Shown piece after piece: positions 28,112 through 37,358 of a stretch of 64,000 nt of DNA. Location of the stretch: NCBI RefSeq assembly GCF_002797935.1, contig NZ_PGER01000001.1:3844001-3908000 (forward strand), in the 5' to 3' direction. Numbering within the stretch: position 1 is the stretch's first letter; every line of letters starts with the position of its first letter. The position numbers were made by a program, and so were the translations under genes. The stretch comes from Flavobacterium sp. 1 (GTDB taxonomy: Bacteria; Bacteroidota; Bacteroidia; Flavobacteriales; Flavobacteriaceae). Below the pieces are notes generated by a model. The model did no database searches. It saw nothing but the letters and a program-made list of their open reading frames with translations, and was not told the DNA's origin.

Positions 28112-29089
28112 ATGAAACCACATAAACACATAACACTCCTATTCTTTTTAATTGCTTCAATTGGCACATCATCATTTGCCCAAGACGTTACCGTTCATGA
28201 TCCCGTGATGATTAAGCAGAAAGACACTTACTACTTATATTGCACTGGAAAAGGCATCAGCGTTTTCAGTTCCAAAGATTTAAAAAACTGGAATAAAGAG
28301 CCTCAAATATTCGCAGAAAAACCTACTTGGGTGGATGCAGTGGTTTCTGGTTTTGACAATCATATCTGGGCACCAGACATTTCTTTTCACAACAATAAAT
28401 ATTATTTGTACTATTCCGTTTCCACTTTCGCAAAAAACACTTCGGCGATTGGCGTGACAACCAATACTACATTAGACCCAAAAGACCCTGCATACAAATG
28501 GGTAGATCAAGGAATTGTCATACAATCGATTCCGAATAGAGATCTTTGGAATGCCATCGATCCTAATTTGACATTCGACGAAAACAACACGCCTTGGCTG
28601 GCATTTGGTTCTTTTTGGGAAGGATTGAAAATGGTCAAATTGAATCCTGATTTAAAATCAATTGCACAACCGCAGGAATGGCATACAATCGCTAAACGCA
28701 AAAGAACATTCGAACTTGCTGATTCGGATCCAGGTGACGGTGCTCTTGAAGCTCCTTTCATTTTCAAAAAGAACGGTTATTATTATCAGTTCCTATCGTG
28801 GGATTTGTGTTGCCGAGGAGAAAAAAGCACTTATAAAGTAGTCGTAGGAAGATCCAAAACCATTACAGGCCCTTACGTGGACAAAGACGGAAAATTATTG
28901 ACCGAAGGCGGTGGAACTTTATTAATTCAAGGGGACAAAGATTGGTTCGGAGCTGGACACAACAGCACCTACACTTTTGACGGGAAAGATTATATCATTT
29001 ACCACGCCTATGATGCCAAACAAAATGGAAGGCCATTGCTACAAATAAAGGAATTGAAATGGGACGTAGATTTATGGCCAATGCTTTAA
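28112..29089 (+). CDS. Secreted GH43 arabinan endo-1,5-alpha-L-arabinanase
   Basis: A compact GH43 endo-arabinanase-like protein of 325 residues. The start at 28112 (MKPHKHITLLFFLIA, cut near SSFAQ) is chosen over 28091 because it gives a standard signal peptide. Acids counted from 28112: Asp30 (VHDPVM), Asp150 (AIDPNL) and Glu213 (LEAPFI). The IWAPDISF, FGSFWEG and CCRGEKSTY stretches place it with the endo-arabinanase at 22643. It differs in carrying a normal signal peptide instead of a lipobox, so the two enzymes are likely placed in different compartments. Confidence 0.86.
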   Translation: MKPHKHITLLFFLIASIGTSSFAQDVTVHDPVMIKQKDTYYLYCTGKGISVFSSKDLKNWNKEPQIFAEKPTWVDAVVSGFDNHIWAPDISFHNNKYYLYYSVSTFAKNTSAIGVTTNTTLDPKDPAYKWVDQGIVIQSIPNRDLWNAIDPNLTFDENNTPWLAFGSFWEGLKMVKLNPDLKSIAQPQEWHTIAKRKRTFELADSDPGDGALEAPFIFKKNGYYYQFLSWDLCCRGEKSTYKVVVGRSKTITGPYVDKDGKLLTEGGGTLLIQGDKDWFGAGHNSTYTFDGKDYIIYHAYDAKQNGRPLLQIKELKWDVDLWPML

Positions 29090-29094
29090 GAAAA

Positions 29095-29195
29095 GAAACT
29101 AAGTTGTTAAGATTCTAAGTTAGGAAAAAGTTTATTACCCTCTTAAAGTTACCTGCATAATCATAGAAACTTAGTGTCTTAGATTCTTAATAAGT
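29095..29195. repeat. Intergenic TTAGATTCTTAA/AACTTAG repeat tract
   Basis: Words such as AACTAAG, GATTCTAAG, AAACTTAG and CTTAGATTCTTAA recur in both orientations, as in the tract at 13028-13140. A TTAGTGT word (29172-29178) lies here without a matching operator arm. Confidence 0.45.
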
Positions 29196-29202
29196 ATAAA
29201 AT

Positions 29203-29230
29203 TATTTTAAAAATGTATTTTATACACTTA
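29203..29230 (+). promoter_or_regulatory. Candidate AraR operator 5 with weak -7 box (GH51)
   Basis: AAAATGT-N7-ACACTTA at 29210-29230 directly follows a TATTTTA stretch (29203-29209) that is a poor match to TAnnTTTG. It is 83 bases upstream of the GH51 start. Confidence 0.55.
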
Positions 29231-29313
29231 TTTTATTTACCTTGCACGCTACAAAAAAATCATGTCTTAATTACATCAAAAAATATTAAACTAATTACAT
29301 TAAAATTCGAATA

Positions 29314-31299
29314 ATGAAACCAAATTTAATTACCAAAATAACCCTTTGCGGACTATTGCTAAATGGTATTTATGCCAATGCACAGCAAACAACTCTTGAA
29401 GTAAACACCAGCAAAACGATTACCAAAATTCAGCCAACGATGTATGGAATCTTTTTTGAGGACATCAACTTTGCAGCCGATGGAGGTTTGTATGCCGAAA
29501 TGGTAAAAAACCGCTCATTTGAATTTGATGATCCTTTAATGGGGTGGAATCAGCCAAAAAGCGATAAACATAATTTAAATACCGAATCTGGAATCGCTGT
29601 TCCTGTTCAATTCTCAAAAAAGGGGAACAATCATAATTATTGCCGAATTACAGTAAAAGAGGCTAAAGGCTATGAAATCATCAATGAAGGTTTCAGAGGA
29701 ATGGGAATTAAAAGCGGAGCAAAATACAATTTGACACTAAAAGCATCCAAAGAAGCAGGAAATATTTCGAAGATAATTATTCAATTCATTGGAAAAGACA
29801 ATCAAGTTTTAGGCGAAACAAGCATTGTTCCTACTGCTTCAGATTGGAAAGAATACACTGCTCAGCTTACTCCAACAGCCACAGAAGCAAAAGCAAAATT
29901 GCGTTTTACTTTTGAAGGAACAGGAACTATTGATTTAGATATGATTTCATTATTCCCGGAAGACACTTGGAACAATAGAAAAAATGGTCTTCGCAAAGAT
30001 TTAGTGCAATTACTATATGATATGAAGCCTGGCTTTTTACGTTTCCCAGGCGGCTGTATTGTTGAGGGAAGAACTCTGGCACAACGTTACCAATGGAAAA
30101 AAACAGTTGGAGAAGTTGACAATAGAGAAAGCTTAGTAAACCGTTGGAATACAGAGTTTTCACACAAACCAACACCTGATTATTTTCAGTCTTTTGGTTT
30201 AGGATTTTTTGAATATTTTCAATTATCCGAAGATATCGGAGCTAGTCCATTACCAATTTTAAGTTGTGGAATGGCTTGTCAGTTCAATACAGGCGAGTTA
30301 GTTCCTATGGATCAATTGGATCCTTATGTGCAAGATGCGATTGACTTAATTGAATTTGCCAACGGAAGTGTAGATACTCCATGGGGGAAAGTTCGTTCGG
30401 ATATGGGACACCCAAAACCGTTTAATTTGAAATTTATTGGAGTCGGGAACGAACAATGGGGAACAGATTATATCGAGCGTTATAAAGTGTTTGAAAAAGC
30501 AATCAAAGCAAAGCATCCAGAAATTAAGATTGTTTCAGGAAGCGGACCATTTCCCGAAGGAGATTATTTTGAGTATGCACAATCAGAACTTAAAAAATTG
30601 AATGCCCAAATAGTAGATGAGCACTATTATAAAGATCCAAAATGGTTTAGAGAAAATGCAACCCGTTACGACAATTACGACCGTAAAGGGCCGAAAATTT
30701 TCGCAGGAGAATACGCGGCACAAACAGTAGCCATTGCAAGTCCTGATAACAAAAACAGCTGGGAATGTGCTTTTTCTGAAGCCGCTTTCATGACTGGGAT
30801 GGAACGTAATGCTGAAGTAGTTCATCTTACTTCGTATGCTCCTTTATTTGCACACGAAGAAGGCTGGCAATGGACGCCGGATATGATTTGGTTTAATAAT
30901 TTAGAGTCCTTTGGCACACCAAATTATTATGTTCAAAAATTATTCGCAAACAATAAAGGAACTGATTTATTAGCTATTACTAAAGACGGAAAGGCACTTA
31001 TTGGCCAAAATGATTTATTCGCATCAGCAGTAAAAGATTTGAATACCAAAGAAGTAATCGTAAAAGTTGTCAATACATCTGCGAAAGCACAAGACTTAAG
31101 TATAGATTTAAAGGGCAGCAAGTTACAATCAAAAGGAATCGTCATTACGCTTACGAGTCCAAATACTAATGATGAAAATTCATTTGCTTCACCTAAAAAA
31201 ATCAGCCCGACTGAACGTGAATATCAATTGAAAGGCGAAAAAGCAACTTTAAATGTTCCTGCCTATTCTGTGACTGTTTTAAAACTGAAAATTAAGTAG
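29314..31299 (+). CDS. GH51 alpha-L-arabinofuranosidase (long form, secreted)
   Basis: A 661-residue periplasmic or surface exo-arabinofuranosidase with a signal peptide ending at ANAQ (residue 24). Order: IQPTMYGIFFEDINFAADGG start of the GH51 region, a CBM-like beta-sandwich inserted at about 95-215, a TIM barrel with acid/base Glu380 (VGNEQWG) and nucleophile Glu466 (AGEYAA), then the C-terminal beta-domain. It matches the GH51 part of the 1925 gene closely (DLDLISLFP versus DLDMISLFP), so the two are paralogues within one regulon. It has its own operator (29210-29230). Confidence 0.92.
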   Translation: MKPNLITKITLCGLLLNGIYANAQQTTLEVNTSKTITKIQPTMYGIFFEDINFAADGGLYAEMVKNRSFEFDDPLMGWNQPKSDKHNLNTESGIAVPVQFSKKGNNHNYCRITVKEAKGYEIINEGFRGMGIKSGAKYNLTLKASKEAGNISKIIIQFIGKDNQVLGETSIVPTASDWKEYTAQLTPTATEAKAKLRFTFEGTGTIDLDMISLFPEDTWNNRKNGLRKDLVQLLYDMKPGFLRFPGGCIVEGRTLAQRYQWKKTVGEVDNRESLVNRWNTEFSHKPTPDYFQSFGLGFFEYFQLSEDIGASPLPILSCGMACQFNTGELVPMDQLDPYVQDAIDLIEFANGSVDTPWGKVRSDMGHPKPFNLKFIGVGNEQWGTDYIERYKVFEKAIKAKHPEIKIVSGSGPFPEGDYFEYAQSELKKLNAQIVDEHYYKDPKWFRENATRYDNYDRKGPKIFAGEYAAQTVAIASPDNKNSWECAFSEAAFMTGMERNAEVVHLTSYAPLFAHEEGWQWTPDMIWFNNLESFGTPNYYVQKLFANNKGTDLLAITKDGKALIGQNDLFASAVKDLNTKEVIVKVVNTSAKAQDLSIDLKGSKLQSKGIVITLTSPNTNDENSFASPKKISPTEREYQLKGEKATLNVPAYSVTVLKLKIK

Positions 31300-31397
31300 C
31301 ACAATAGCATTAACAAGCATTCTGTTATTTTTTTTTAAACATGGCAAAAAATACTAACATTCTTAGGTTTTATCAATAATTGCAATGTCAAAAAAAT

Positions 31398-31441
31398 TAA
31401 GTGTTTAATACACACTTATTAAATAATTATATATATATTTG
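31398..31441 (+). promoter_or_regulatory. araB promoter with candidate AraR operator 6
   Basis: TAAGTGT-N7-ACACTTA (31398-31418) with perfect 7-bp arms overlaps the expected -33 region. A consensus -7 box TATATTTG follows at 31434-31441. Transcription from it would begin near 31448, after the ATG at 31401, so translation must start at 31464. Confidence 0.72.
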
Positions 31442-31463
31442 TACCTATATAAAAAGAATCGTG

Positions 31464-33155
31464 ATGAAAAATTATGTAATAGGATTAGATTATGGCTCAG
31501 ATTCTGTTCGCGCAGTATTGATAGACACTGAGAATGGACAGGAATTAGCGTCAAGCGTTTGTGATTACAAGCGATGGAAAAACAAAGAATATTGTAATGC
31601 CTCAATAAATCAGTTTCGCCAGCATCCTTTAGATCATATCGAAGGGTTAGAAACCACTATAAAATATGTAGTCGAGAACAGTAAAATAGATTCTTCGCTT
31701 ATTCGAAGCATTTGTATCGACACTACAGGATCTTCACCAGTACCGGTTGCCGAAGATGGAACACCATTAGCGTTGACCAAAGGTTTTGAACATAATCCAA
31801 ATGCCATGATGGTTTTATGGAAAGATCACACCGCGATAAATGAAGCGAACGAAATAAATGAATTGGCAGCCAACTGGGGTGGAGAAAATTTCACAAAATA
31901 TGAAGGAGGAATTTATTCATCAGAATGGTTTTGGGCAAAAATTTTACATGTTTCAAGAGAAGACGAAGCTGTAAAAAAAGCAACTTACACTTGGATGGAG
32001 CATTGCGATTTAATGACGTATTTATTAATCGAAAATAAAGATTTAAAAACCTTCAAAAGAAGTCGCTGCGCCGCAGGTCACAAAGCAATGTGGCACGAAG
32101 ACTGGAACGGATTGCCGCCAGAAGAATTTTTAGGACAATTAGATCCATATCTAGCTACTCTTCGCGGAAAATTATATAATGAAACCTATACATCCGATTT
32201 AGTTGCAGGTAATTTAAGCCAAGAATGGGCAACACGATTAGGACTTTCTACTGATACCGTTATTGCAGTAGGAACTTTTGATGCACATTCAGGAGCTGTG
32301 GGAGCCAAAATAGACGAACACACTTTGGTTCGTGTAATGGGAACCTCAACTTGTGATATTATTGTTGACACTAAAGAATCTATCGGAACAAAAACTGTTC
32401 GCGGAATCTGCGGACAAGTTGATGGATCAGTAATTCCAGGTTATATCGGATTAGAAGCTGGACAATCTGCTTTTGGAGATTTATTGGCTTGGTACAAAGA
32501 ATTATTATTGTGGCCAACAGATAATTTATTAGCTGCTTCAACCCTTTTGACTGATTCTCAAAAAGAACAGTTGAAAACTGAAATCAGCGACAAATTAATC
32601 GTGCAGTTAACCGCCGAAGCAGAGAAAATCCCGTTAACGGAAAGCATACCAGTTGCCTTAGACTGGATTAACGGGCGACGAACTCCAGATGCAAATCAGG
32701 AACTTAAAAGCGCTATTGCAAACTTATCATTAGGAACAAAAGCACCGCATGTATTCAAATCATTGGTAAATGCGATTTGTTTTGGTTCTAAAAAAATTGT
32801 AGATCGTTTTGAAGAAGAAGGCGTACGTATTGACACAGTAATCGGTATTGGCGGTGTGGCGCGTAAATCGCCATTTATCATGCAGACATTGGCCAATGTG
32901 TTGAACAAACCAATCAAAGTAGCTTTATCAGATCAAGCCCCTGCATTGGGAGCAGCCATTTATGCAGCCGTTGCCGCTGGAATTTATCCAAACGTAATTG
33001 AAGCGAGCCAAAAAATGGGAAGCCCTTTTGAAAGCGAATATACTCCACAACTTGATAAAGTAGCGGCTTACAACAAATTGCTTTTAGCATACGACCAATT
33101 AAGCGTTTATGCTGATCCATCTATTAAAAAAAGAAAAAATGAGTTCACAGTATAA
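31464..33155 (+). CDS. araB: L-ribulokinase
   Basis: Phosphorylates L-ribulose with ATP, the second step of L-arabinose breakdown in the cytosol. It is a 563-residue FGGY kinase. The start at 31464 (MKNYVIGLDYGSDSVRAV) is set by the promoter box at 31434-31441, which excludes the ATG at 31401, and by the usual N-terminus of the family. Key motifs: GLDYGSDSVR (ATP/phosphate loop), TFDAHSGAVG, MGTSTCD, and GGVARKSPFIMQTLANVL near the C-terminus. Its end overlaps the araD start by 17 bases. Confidence 0.94.
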   Translation: MKNYVIGLDYGSDSVRAVLIDTENGQELASSVCDYKRWKNKEYCNASINQFRQHPLDHIEGLETTIKYVVENSKIDSSLIRSICIDTTGSSPVPVAEDGTPLALTKGFEHNPNAMMVLWKDHTAINEANEINELAANWGGENFTKYEGGIYSSEWFWAKILHVSREDEAVKKATYTWMEHCDLMTYLLIENKDLKTFKRSRCAAGHKAMWHEDWNGLPPEEFLGQLDPYLATLRGKLYNETYTSDLVAGNLSQEWATRLGLSTDTVIAVGTFDAHSGAVGAKIDEHTLVRVMGTSTCDIIVDTKESIGTKTVRGICGQVDGSVIPGYIGLEAGQSAFGDLLAWYKELLLWPTDNLLAASTLLTDSQKEQLKTEISDKLIVQLTAEAEKIPLTESIPVALDWINGRRTPDANQELKSAIANLSLGTKAPHVFKSLVNAICFGSKKIVDRFEEEGVRIDTVIGIGGVARKSPFIMQTLANVLNKPIKVALSDQAPALGAAIYAAVAAGIYPNVIEASQKMGSPFESEYTPQLDKVAAYNKLLLAYDQLSVYADPSIKKRKNEFTV

Positions 33156-33840
33156 AGATTTAAAACAAGAGTGTTACGAAGCAAACATGCAGCTGAATGC
33201 ATTGAATTTAGTAGTTTATACTTTTGGCAACGTAAGTGCGGTTGACCGCGAAAAAGGTGTTTTTGCAATTAAGCCAAGCGGCGTGCCTTACGAAGACTTA
33301 AAACCTGAAGATATAGTGATTGTCGATTTTGACAACAACGTTATTGAAGGAAGCTTACGCCCTTCTTCGGACACCAAAACACATGCATATTTATACAAAA
33401 ACTGGCCAAATATTGGCGGTGTTGCACATACTCATGCCACATATTCTGTAGCTTGGGCACAATCACAAAGAGACATTCCGATTTTTGGAACCACCCATGC
33501 CGATCACTTAACCTCTGATATCCCCTGTGCTGCCCCAATGAACGACAGCTTAATCGAAGGAAATTACGAGCATAATACGGGTATCCAAATTTTGGATTGT
33601 TTTAAAGAAAAAAACCTTTCGTACGAAGAAACAGAAATGGTTCTGATAGGAAACCACGGTCCTTTTGCCTGGGGGAAAAACGCAGCCAAAGCCGTTTACA
33701 ACAGTAAAGTTCTGGAAGTAGTAGCCGAAATGGCTTATCTGACTTTGCAGATCAATCCTAATGCCCCACGATTGAAAGATTCTTTAATCAAAAAGCATTA
33801 CCAACGCAAACATGGAAAAGATTCCTATTACGGACAGTAA
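33139..33840 (+). CDS. araD: L-ribulose-5-phosphate 4-epimerase
   Basis: Converts L-ribulose-5-phosphate to D-xylulose-5-phosphate, the last step of the pathway. It is a class II aldolase-type zinc enzyme of 233 residues. The start at 33139 (MSSQYKDLKQECYEANM) lies inside the araB end, replacing the earlier in-frame ATG at 33109. Seen: NVSAVDREKG, IKPSGVPY, the HTHATYSVAWAQ zinc ligands, the THADHL loop and the GNHGPFAWG region with a further zinc histidine. Confidence 0.94.
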   Translation: MSSQYKDLKQECYEANMQLNALNLVVYTFGNVSAVDREKGVFAIKPSGVPYEDLKPEDIVIVDFDNNVIEGSLRPSSDTKTHAYLYKNWPNIGGVAHTHATYSVAWAQSQRDIPIFGTTHADHLTSDIPCAAPMNDSLIEGNYEHNTGIQILDCFKEKNLSYEETEMVLIGNHGPFAWGKNAAKAVYNSKVLEVVAEMAYLTLQINPNAPRLKDSLIKKHYQRKHGKDSYYGQ

Positions 33841-34019
33841 ACGAAGAAGGTTTAAATTGTTTAAAAGTTTAAAATTGTTTAATTGTGCAATCGTAAAATT
33901 TTGAATCGATTAGAAGCAAAACGATTAAACAAATAAACAGTTAAATGACAAACTTTTTAAATCTTAAAAGACTTAAACAATTTAAACCCTTAAACAATTA
34001 AATAATTAAACAAAATATA
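33841..34019. repeat. Intergenic TTTAAAC/GTTTAA repeat tract between araD and araA
   Basis: Many TTAAA(C) words occur in both orientations (GTTTAAAAGTTTAAAATTG; TTAAACAATTTAAAC; TTAAACAATTAAATAA). They can fold into long weak hairpins. No coding sequence or operator is seen. It may tune the relative expression of araBD and araA. Confidence 0.5.
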
Positions 34020-35528
34020 ATGATAGATATATCTCAAAAAGAAGTTTGGTTTGTAGTAGGAAGCCAAGAATTATACGGACCAGAAACATTATTAAAAGTT
34101 GCAGAACATGCTGCAATTATGGCTAAAGGATTTGACGAAGCATCTCAAATTCCAGTAAAAGTGGTTTGCAAAGACACTTTGAAATCACCAAAACAAGTAT
34201 TGGATTTATGCTTAGAAGCTAACTCAGCTAAAAACTGTATCGGAATCATCACTTGGATGCATACTTTTTCGCCAGCAAAAATGTGGATTGGCGGTTTAAG
34301 TATTTTGAATAAACCATTGTGCCACTTACATACACAATACAATGCCGAAATTCCATGGGCAACTATCGATATGGATTTCATGAACTTGAACCAATCGGCT
34401 CACGGAGACAGAGAATTTGGTTTTATGATGTCTAGAATGCGTAAAAAACGCAAAGTAATCGTAGGACACTGGCAAGAAGACAGCGTTTTGACAAAACTAG
34501 GAAACTGGACAAGAGTTGCACTTGGATGGAATGAACTGCAAAACTTAAAAGTAGCTCGTATTGGAGATAATATGCGTGAAGTTGCGGTTACAGAAGGAGA
34601 TAAAGTAGAAGCTCAATTGCGTTTCGGAATGTCTGTAAATGGATATGATTCATCTGATGTGACTAAACATATTGAAAAAGTAACCGATAAACAATTGGCT
34701 GATTTATTAGCAGTTTATGAGGCTTCTTATAACTTGACTCCATCACTTTTAGAAGGCGGAGCGCAAAGACAATCTCTAGTTGACGCTGCAAAAATTGAAT
34801 TAGGATTAAGAGCTTTCCTTGAAGAAGGAGGTTTTGGAGCATTTACTGATACTTTTGAAAACTTAGGAGTTTGGAAACAACTTCCTGGTATTGCAACACA
34901 GCGTTTAATGGCCGATGGATACGGTTTTGGAGGTGAAGGCGACTGGAAAACTGCAGCAATGGTTAGAGCATTAAAAGTTATGAATGTAGGTCTTGAAGGA
35001 GGAACTTCGTTCATGGAAGATTATACATATCACTTTACTCCTCAAAAATCATACGTCTTAGGATCGCACATGTTGGAAATCTGTCCATCTATCGCTGACG
35101 GAAAACCATCTTGTGAAGTGCATCCATTAGGAATTGGCGGAAAAGAAGATCCTGCTCGTTTGGTATTCAACTCGCCTGCTGGTGATGCAATCAACGTATC
35201 GTTAGTAGATATGGGAACCCGTTTTAGATTAATCGTAAACGAAGTAACTGCAGTGAAACCTATGGCTGAATTGCCAAAACTTCCAGTAGCACGCGTGTTA
35301 TGGGATTGTAAACCAAACCTTGATATTGCTGCTACAGCTTGGATTCTTGCAGGTGGTGCACACCATACTGTTTACAGCCAAGCGGTAACTACTGAGTTTA
35401 TGGAAGATTTTGCTGATATCGCTGGTATCGAATTATTAGTTATCGATGCAAATACGACTATCCGTAATTTCAAAGATACTATCAATGCAAATGAAGCTTA
35501 TTTCCATTTGTTTCAGCATAAGCTTTAA
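34020..35528 (+). CDS. araA: L-arabinose isomerase
   Basis: Interconverts L-arabinose and L-ribulose in the cytosol, using a divalent metal. It is 502 residues, the standard length. Family blocks visible: [17 protein letters not shown] at the N-terminus, [83 protein letters not shown] and [13 protein letters not shown]. It is the third gene of the araBDA order. No operator was found in the 179 bases before it, so it belongs to the araB transcript. Confidence 0.95.
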   Translation: MIDISQKEVWFVVGSQELYGPETLLKVAEHAAIMAKGFDEASQIPVKVVCKDTLKSPKQVLDLCLEANSAKNCIGIITWMHTFSPAKMWIGGLSILNKPLCHLHTQYNAEIPWATIDMDFMNLNQSAHGDREFGFMMSRMRKKRKVIVGHWQEDSVLTKLGNWTRVALGWNELQNLKVARIGDNMREVAVTEGDKVEAQLRFGMSVNGYDSSDVTKHIEKVTDKQLADLLAVYEASYNLTPSLLEGGAQRQSLVDAAKIELGLRAFLEEGGFGAFTDTFENLGVWKQLPGIATQRLMADGYGFGGEGDWKTAAMVRALKVMNVGLEGGTSFMEDYTYHFTPQKSYVLGSHMLEICPSIADGKPSCEVHPLGIGGKEDPARLVFNSPAGDAINVSLVDMGTRFRLIVNEVTAVKPMAELPKLPVARVLWDCKPNLDIAATAWILAGGAHHTVYSQAVTTEFMEDFADIAGIELLVIDANTTIRNFKDTINANEAYFHLFQHKL

Positions 35529-35638
35529 TGAATTGTGAGTGGTGAACTGTGGTAAATGGCAAAAAAATGCCTGTAAATATACCATGCTTCTCCATTGGAA
35601 TGTCTATAAAATTTTATTTAGTTAAGTTAGTTAGCTAA

Positions 35639-35676
35639 ACTCCAGCAGGTTTTAAAAATCCTGCTGGAGTAATTTT
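35639..35676 (+). terminator. Intrinsic terminator after araA
   Basis: Perfect 11-bp arms (ACTCCAGCAGG / CCTGCTGGAGT) followed by AATTTTT. It may end the araBDA transcript before galM. Confidence 0.8.
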
Positions 35677-35728
35677 TAATTAGAGTTGAATTTACTTTCT
35701 CTCATTTTAAAATTGAATCTGTAGGTTA

Positions 35729-35881
35729 ACCCGAGTTCGCGTGAGGGATTAAAGTGGAGCTCTTTTTTCTTTATCAATTGCCTCGGGTTTAAACCCGAGG
35801 CAATTGATAAAGAAAAAAAGCGGGAACGGAAAGCCCGACCTGTAGTCTCGTCTTTTTCGGACGAGACGGAGGGTCACGCCC
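35729..35881. repeat. Composite palindromic intergenic element, copy A
   Basis: It starts GAGTTCGCGTGA and ends TCACGCC, giving outer inverted arms GCGTGA (35739-35744) and TCACGC (35874-35879). Inside are a near-perfect palindrome with arms of about 27 bp (35763-35818, centred on GGGTTTAAACCC) and a GTCTCGTC/GACGAGAC hairpin (35845-35867). An AGCCCGAC word is shared with the element at 46261. No ORF is present. It looks like a non-autonomous dispersed element. Confidence 0.6.
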
Positions 35882-36057
35882 AGATGCTTGAAGTTAAAAT
35901 ATTAAATAATTTAAGGATAATCTGTTAAAATTATCCCAATCTAAGTGTTGTTTTGCTTTGGTGTTTCTTATTTTTATGATATGGCAAAGCTTTATCGGAC
36001 TGAGGAACAAAATTGATTGTTTTGCATAAAGTAGTAAACCAAAAAAAATAAAAATAT

Positions 36058-37242
36058 ATGAATCTAGTAAAACGTTGTGTTTATGGAATTTCCATTTTAA
36101 GTATAGTAAGTATGAATGTACAGTGCAAAGGAGAGAAAAAAGAAGAAGCATCTAATGCTTTAGAAGCTAAAGCTACAGATTCTGTATCTATAGCAAAAAC
36201 GGTATATGGTAAAACCGAAAAAGGAGAACAAATAGATCGTTACACCTTGAAAAACCAAAAAGGAATGGAAGTAAACATCATTACGTATGGTGGTATTATT
36301 ACGTCCTTAAAAGTACCTAATAAAGCAGGCAAATCAGAAGAGGTGGTGATTGGTTTCAATTCGTTGGAACAATACCAAAAAGCCAATCCGTATTTTGGTG
36401 CATTGATTGGAAGATTTGGCAACCGAATTGCAAAAGGTAAATTTACTTTGGATGGAAAAGAATATTCTTTAGCCATTAATAATGGCGTAAATGCTTTGCA
36501 CGGAGGCCCAGAAGGTTTCCACAGGGTGGTTTGGACTGCCGAGGAAGCTAAAGGCGGTGATACTGCATCGTTAAAACTGAAGTATGTAGCCAAAGACATG
36601 GAAGAAGGATATCCTGGAAACTTAACTGTTTTTGTGACTTACACTTTGAACAAAGACAATGCATTAGACGTGCTTTATGAGGCGACTACTGATAAGAAAA
36701 CGGTTGTAAATTTAACACAGCATTCGTATTTCAACTTATCATCTGATTTTACAAAACCAATTTTAGGTCATGAAATCACTATTGATGCAGATAAATTAGT
36801 TCCTGTAGATGCTACGCTTATTCCAACTGGTCAATTGACGGATGTTACTAATACTCCTTTTGATTTTAGAAAACCAAAAGCTGTTGGCAAAGAAATCAAC
36901 GCTACAGACGATCAATTGAAAAAAGGATTGGGTTATGATCACTGCTGGGTTTTAAACAACCAAGGCAAAGGAGAGCGTTTTGCAGCTTCGGCTTATGAAC
37001 CAACCAGCGGAAGATTATTGGAAGTTTATACTGACCAACCTGGAATCCAATTTTACTCTGGTAACTTCCTAGACGGAACTTTACCAATGAGAGATGGCGG
37101 AACGTATGCACACAGAACTGGTCTTTGTCTTGAAACACAGCATTATCCAGATTCACCAAATCAAAAAGACTTTCCTACGACTGTATTAAGTCCGGGAGAA
37201 AATTATAAAACAAAAACTACTTTTAAATTTTCGGTTAAGTAG
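36058..37242 (+). CDS. galM: Aldose 1-epimerase (mutarotase), predicted lipoprotein
   Basis: Interconverts alpha and beta anomers of free aldoses, here probably L-arabinose or galactose released by the hydrolases. It is 394 residues. Residues 1-23 form a signal peptide with a cysteine in NVQC, followed by acidic/lysine residues (KGEKKEE) like Bacteroidota lipoprotein export signals, so a periplasmic or outer-membrane site is likely. GalM landmarks: GNRIAKGKF, NALHGG (His148), TQHSYFNL (His222) and the catalytic base Glu359 in CLETQHYPDSPN. It is separated from araA by a terminator and the repeat element. Confidence 0.9.
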   Translation: MNLVKRCVYGISILSIVSMNVQCKGEKKEEASNALEAKATDSVSIAKTVYGKTEKGEQIDRYTLKNQKGMEVNIITYGGIITSLKVPNKAGKSEEVVIGFNSLEQYQKANPYFGALIGRFGNRIAKGKFTLDGKEYSLAINNGVNALHGGPEGFHRVVWTAEEAKGGDTASLKLKYVAKDMEEGYPGNLTVFVTYTLNKDNALDVLYEATTDKKTVVNLTQHSYFNLSSDFTKPILGHEITIDADKLVPVDATLIPTGQLTDVTNTPFDFRKPKAVGKEINATDDQLKKGLGYDHCWVLNNQGKGERFAASAYEPTSGRLLEVYTDQPGIQFYSGNFLDGTLPMRDGGTYAHRTGLCLETQHYPDSPNQKDFPTTVLSPGENYKTKTTFKFSVK

Positions 37243-37327
37243 TTTAAAATATACTAGTTATTATATAAAATTTGGTTATTAGTTAGATATCTAGTTTAGA
37301 AACTAATGAAAGTTAGTTTTAAAAATT

Positions 37328-37358
37328 CCTCGGGAGTGTATGCTTTCGAGGTTTTTTT
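37328..37358 (+). terminator. Terminator after galM
   Basis: CCTCG and CGAGG arms (extendable by G-T pairs) followed by seven T. Confidence 0.65.

Noticed and set aside
29172..29178. TTAGTGT half-site near 29172
   Set aside because: There is no matching ACACTAA arm at 7 bases; it belongs to the TTAG repeat tract.
31401..31463. Upstream ATG extending AraB by 21 residues
   Set aside because: It lies inside the operator and before the -7 box, so it cannot be on the mRNA from that promoter.
35763..35818. The long palindrome as a plain rho-independent terminator
   Set aside because: A clear terminator already exists at 35639-35676, and the palindrome is embedded in a larger element with relatives elsewhere.
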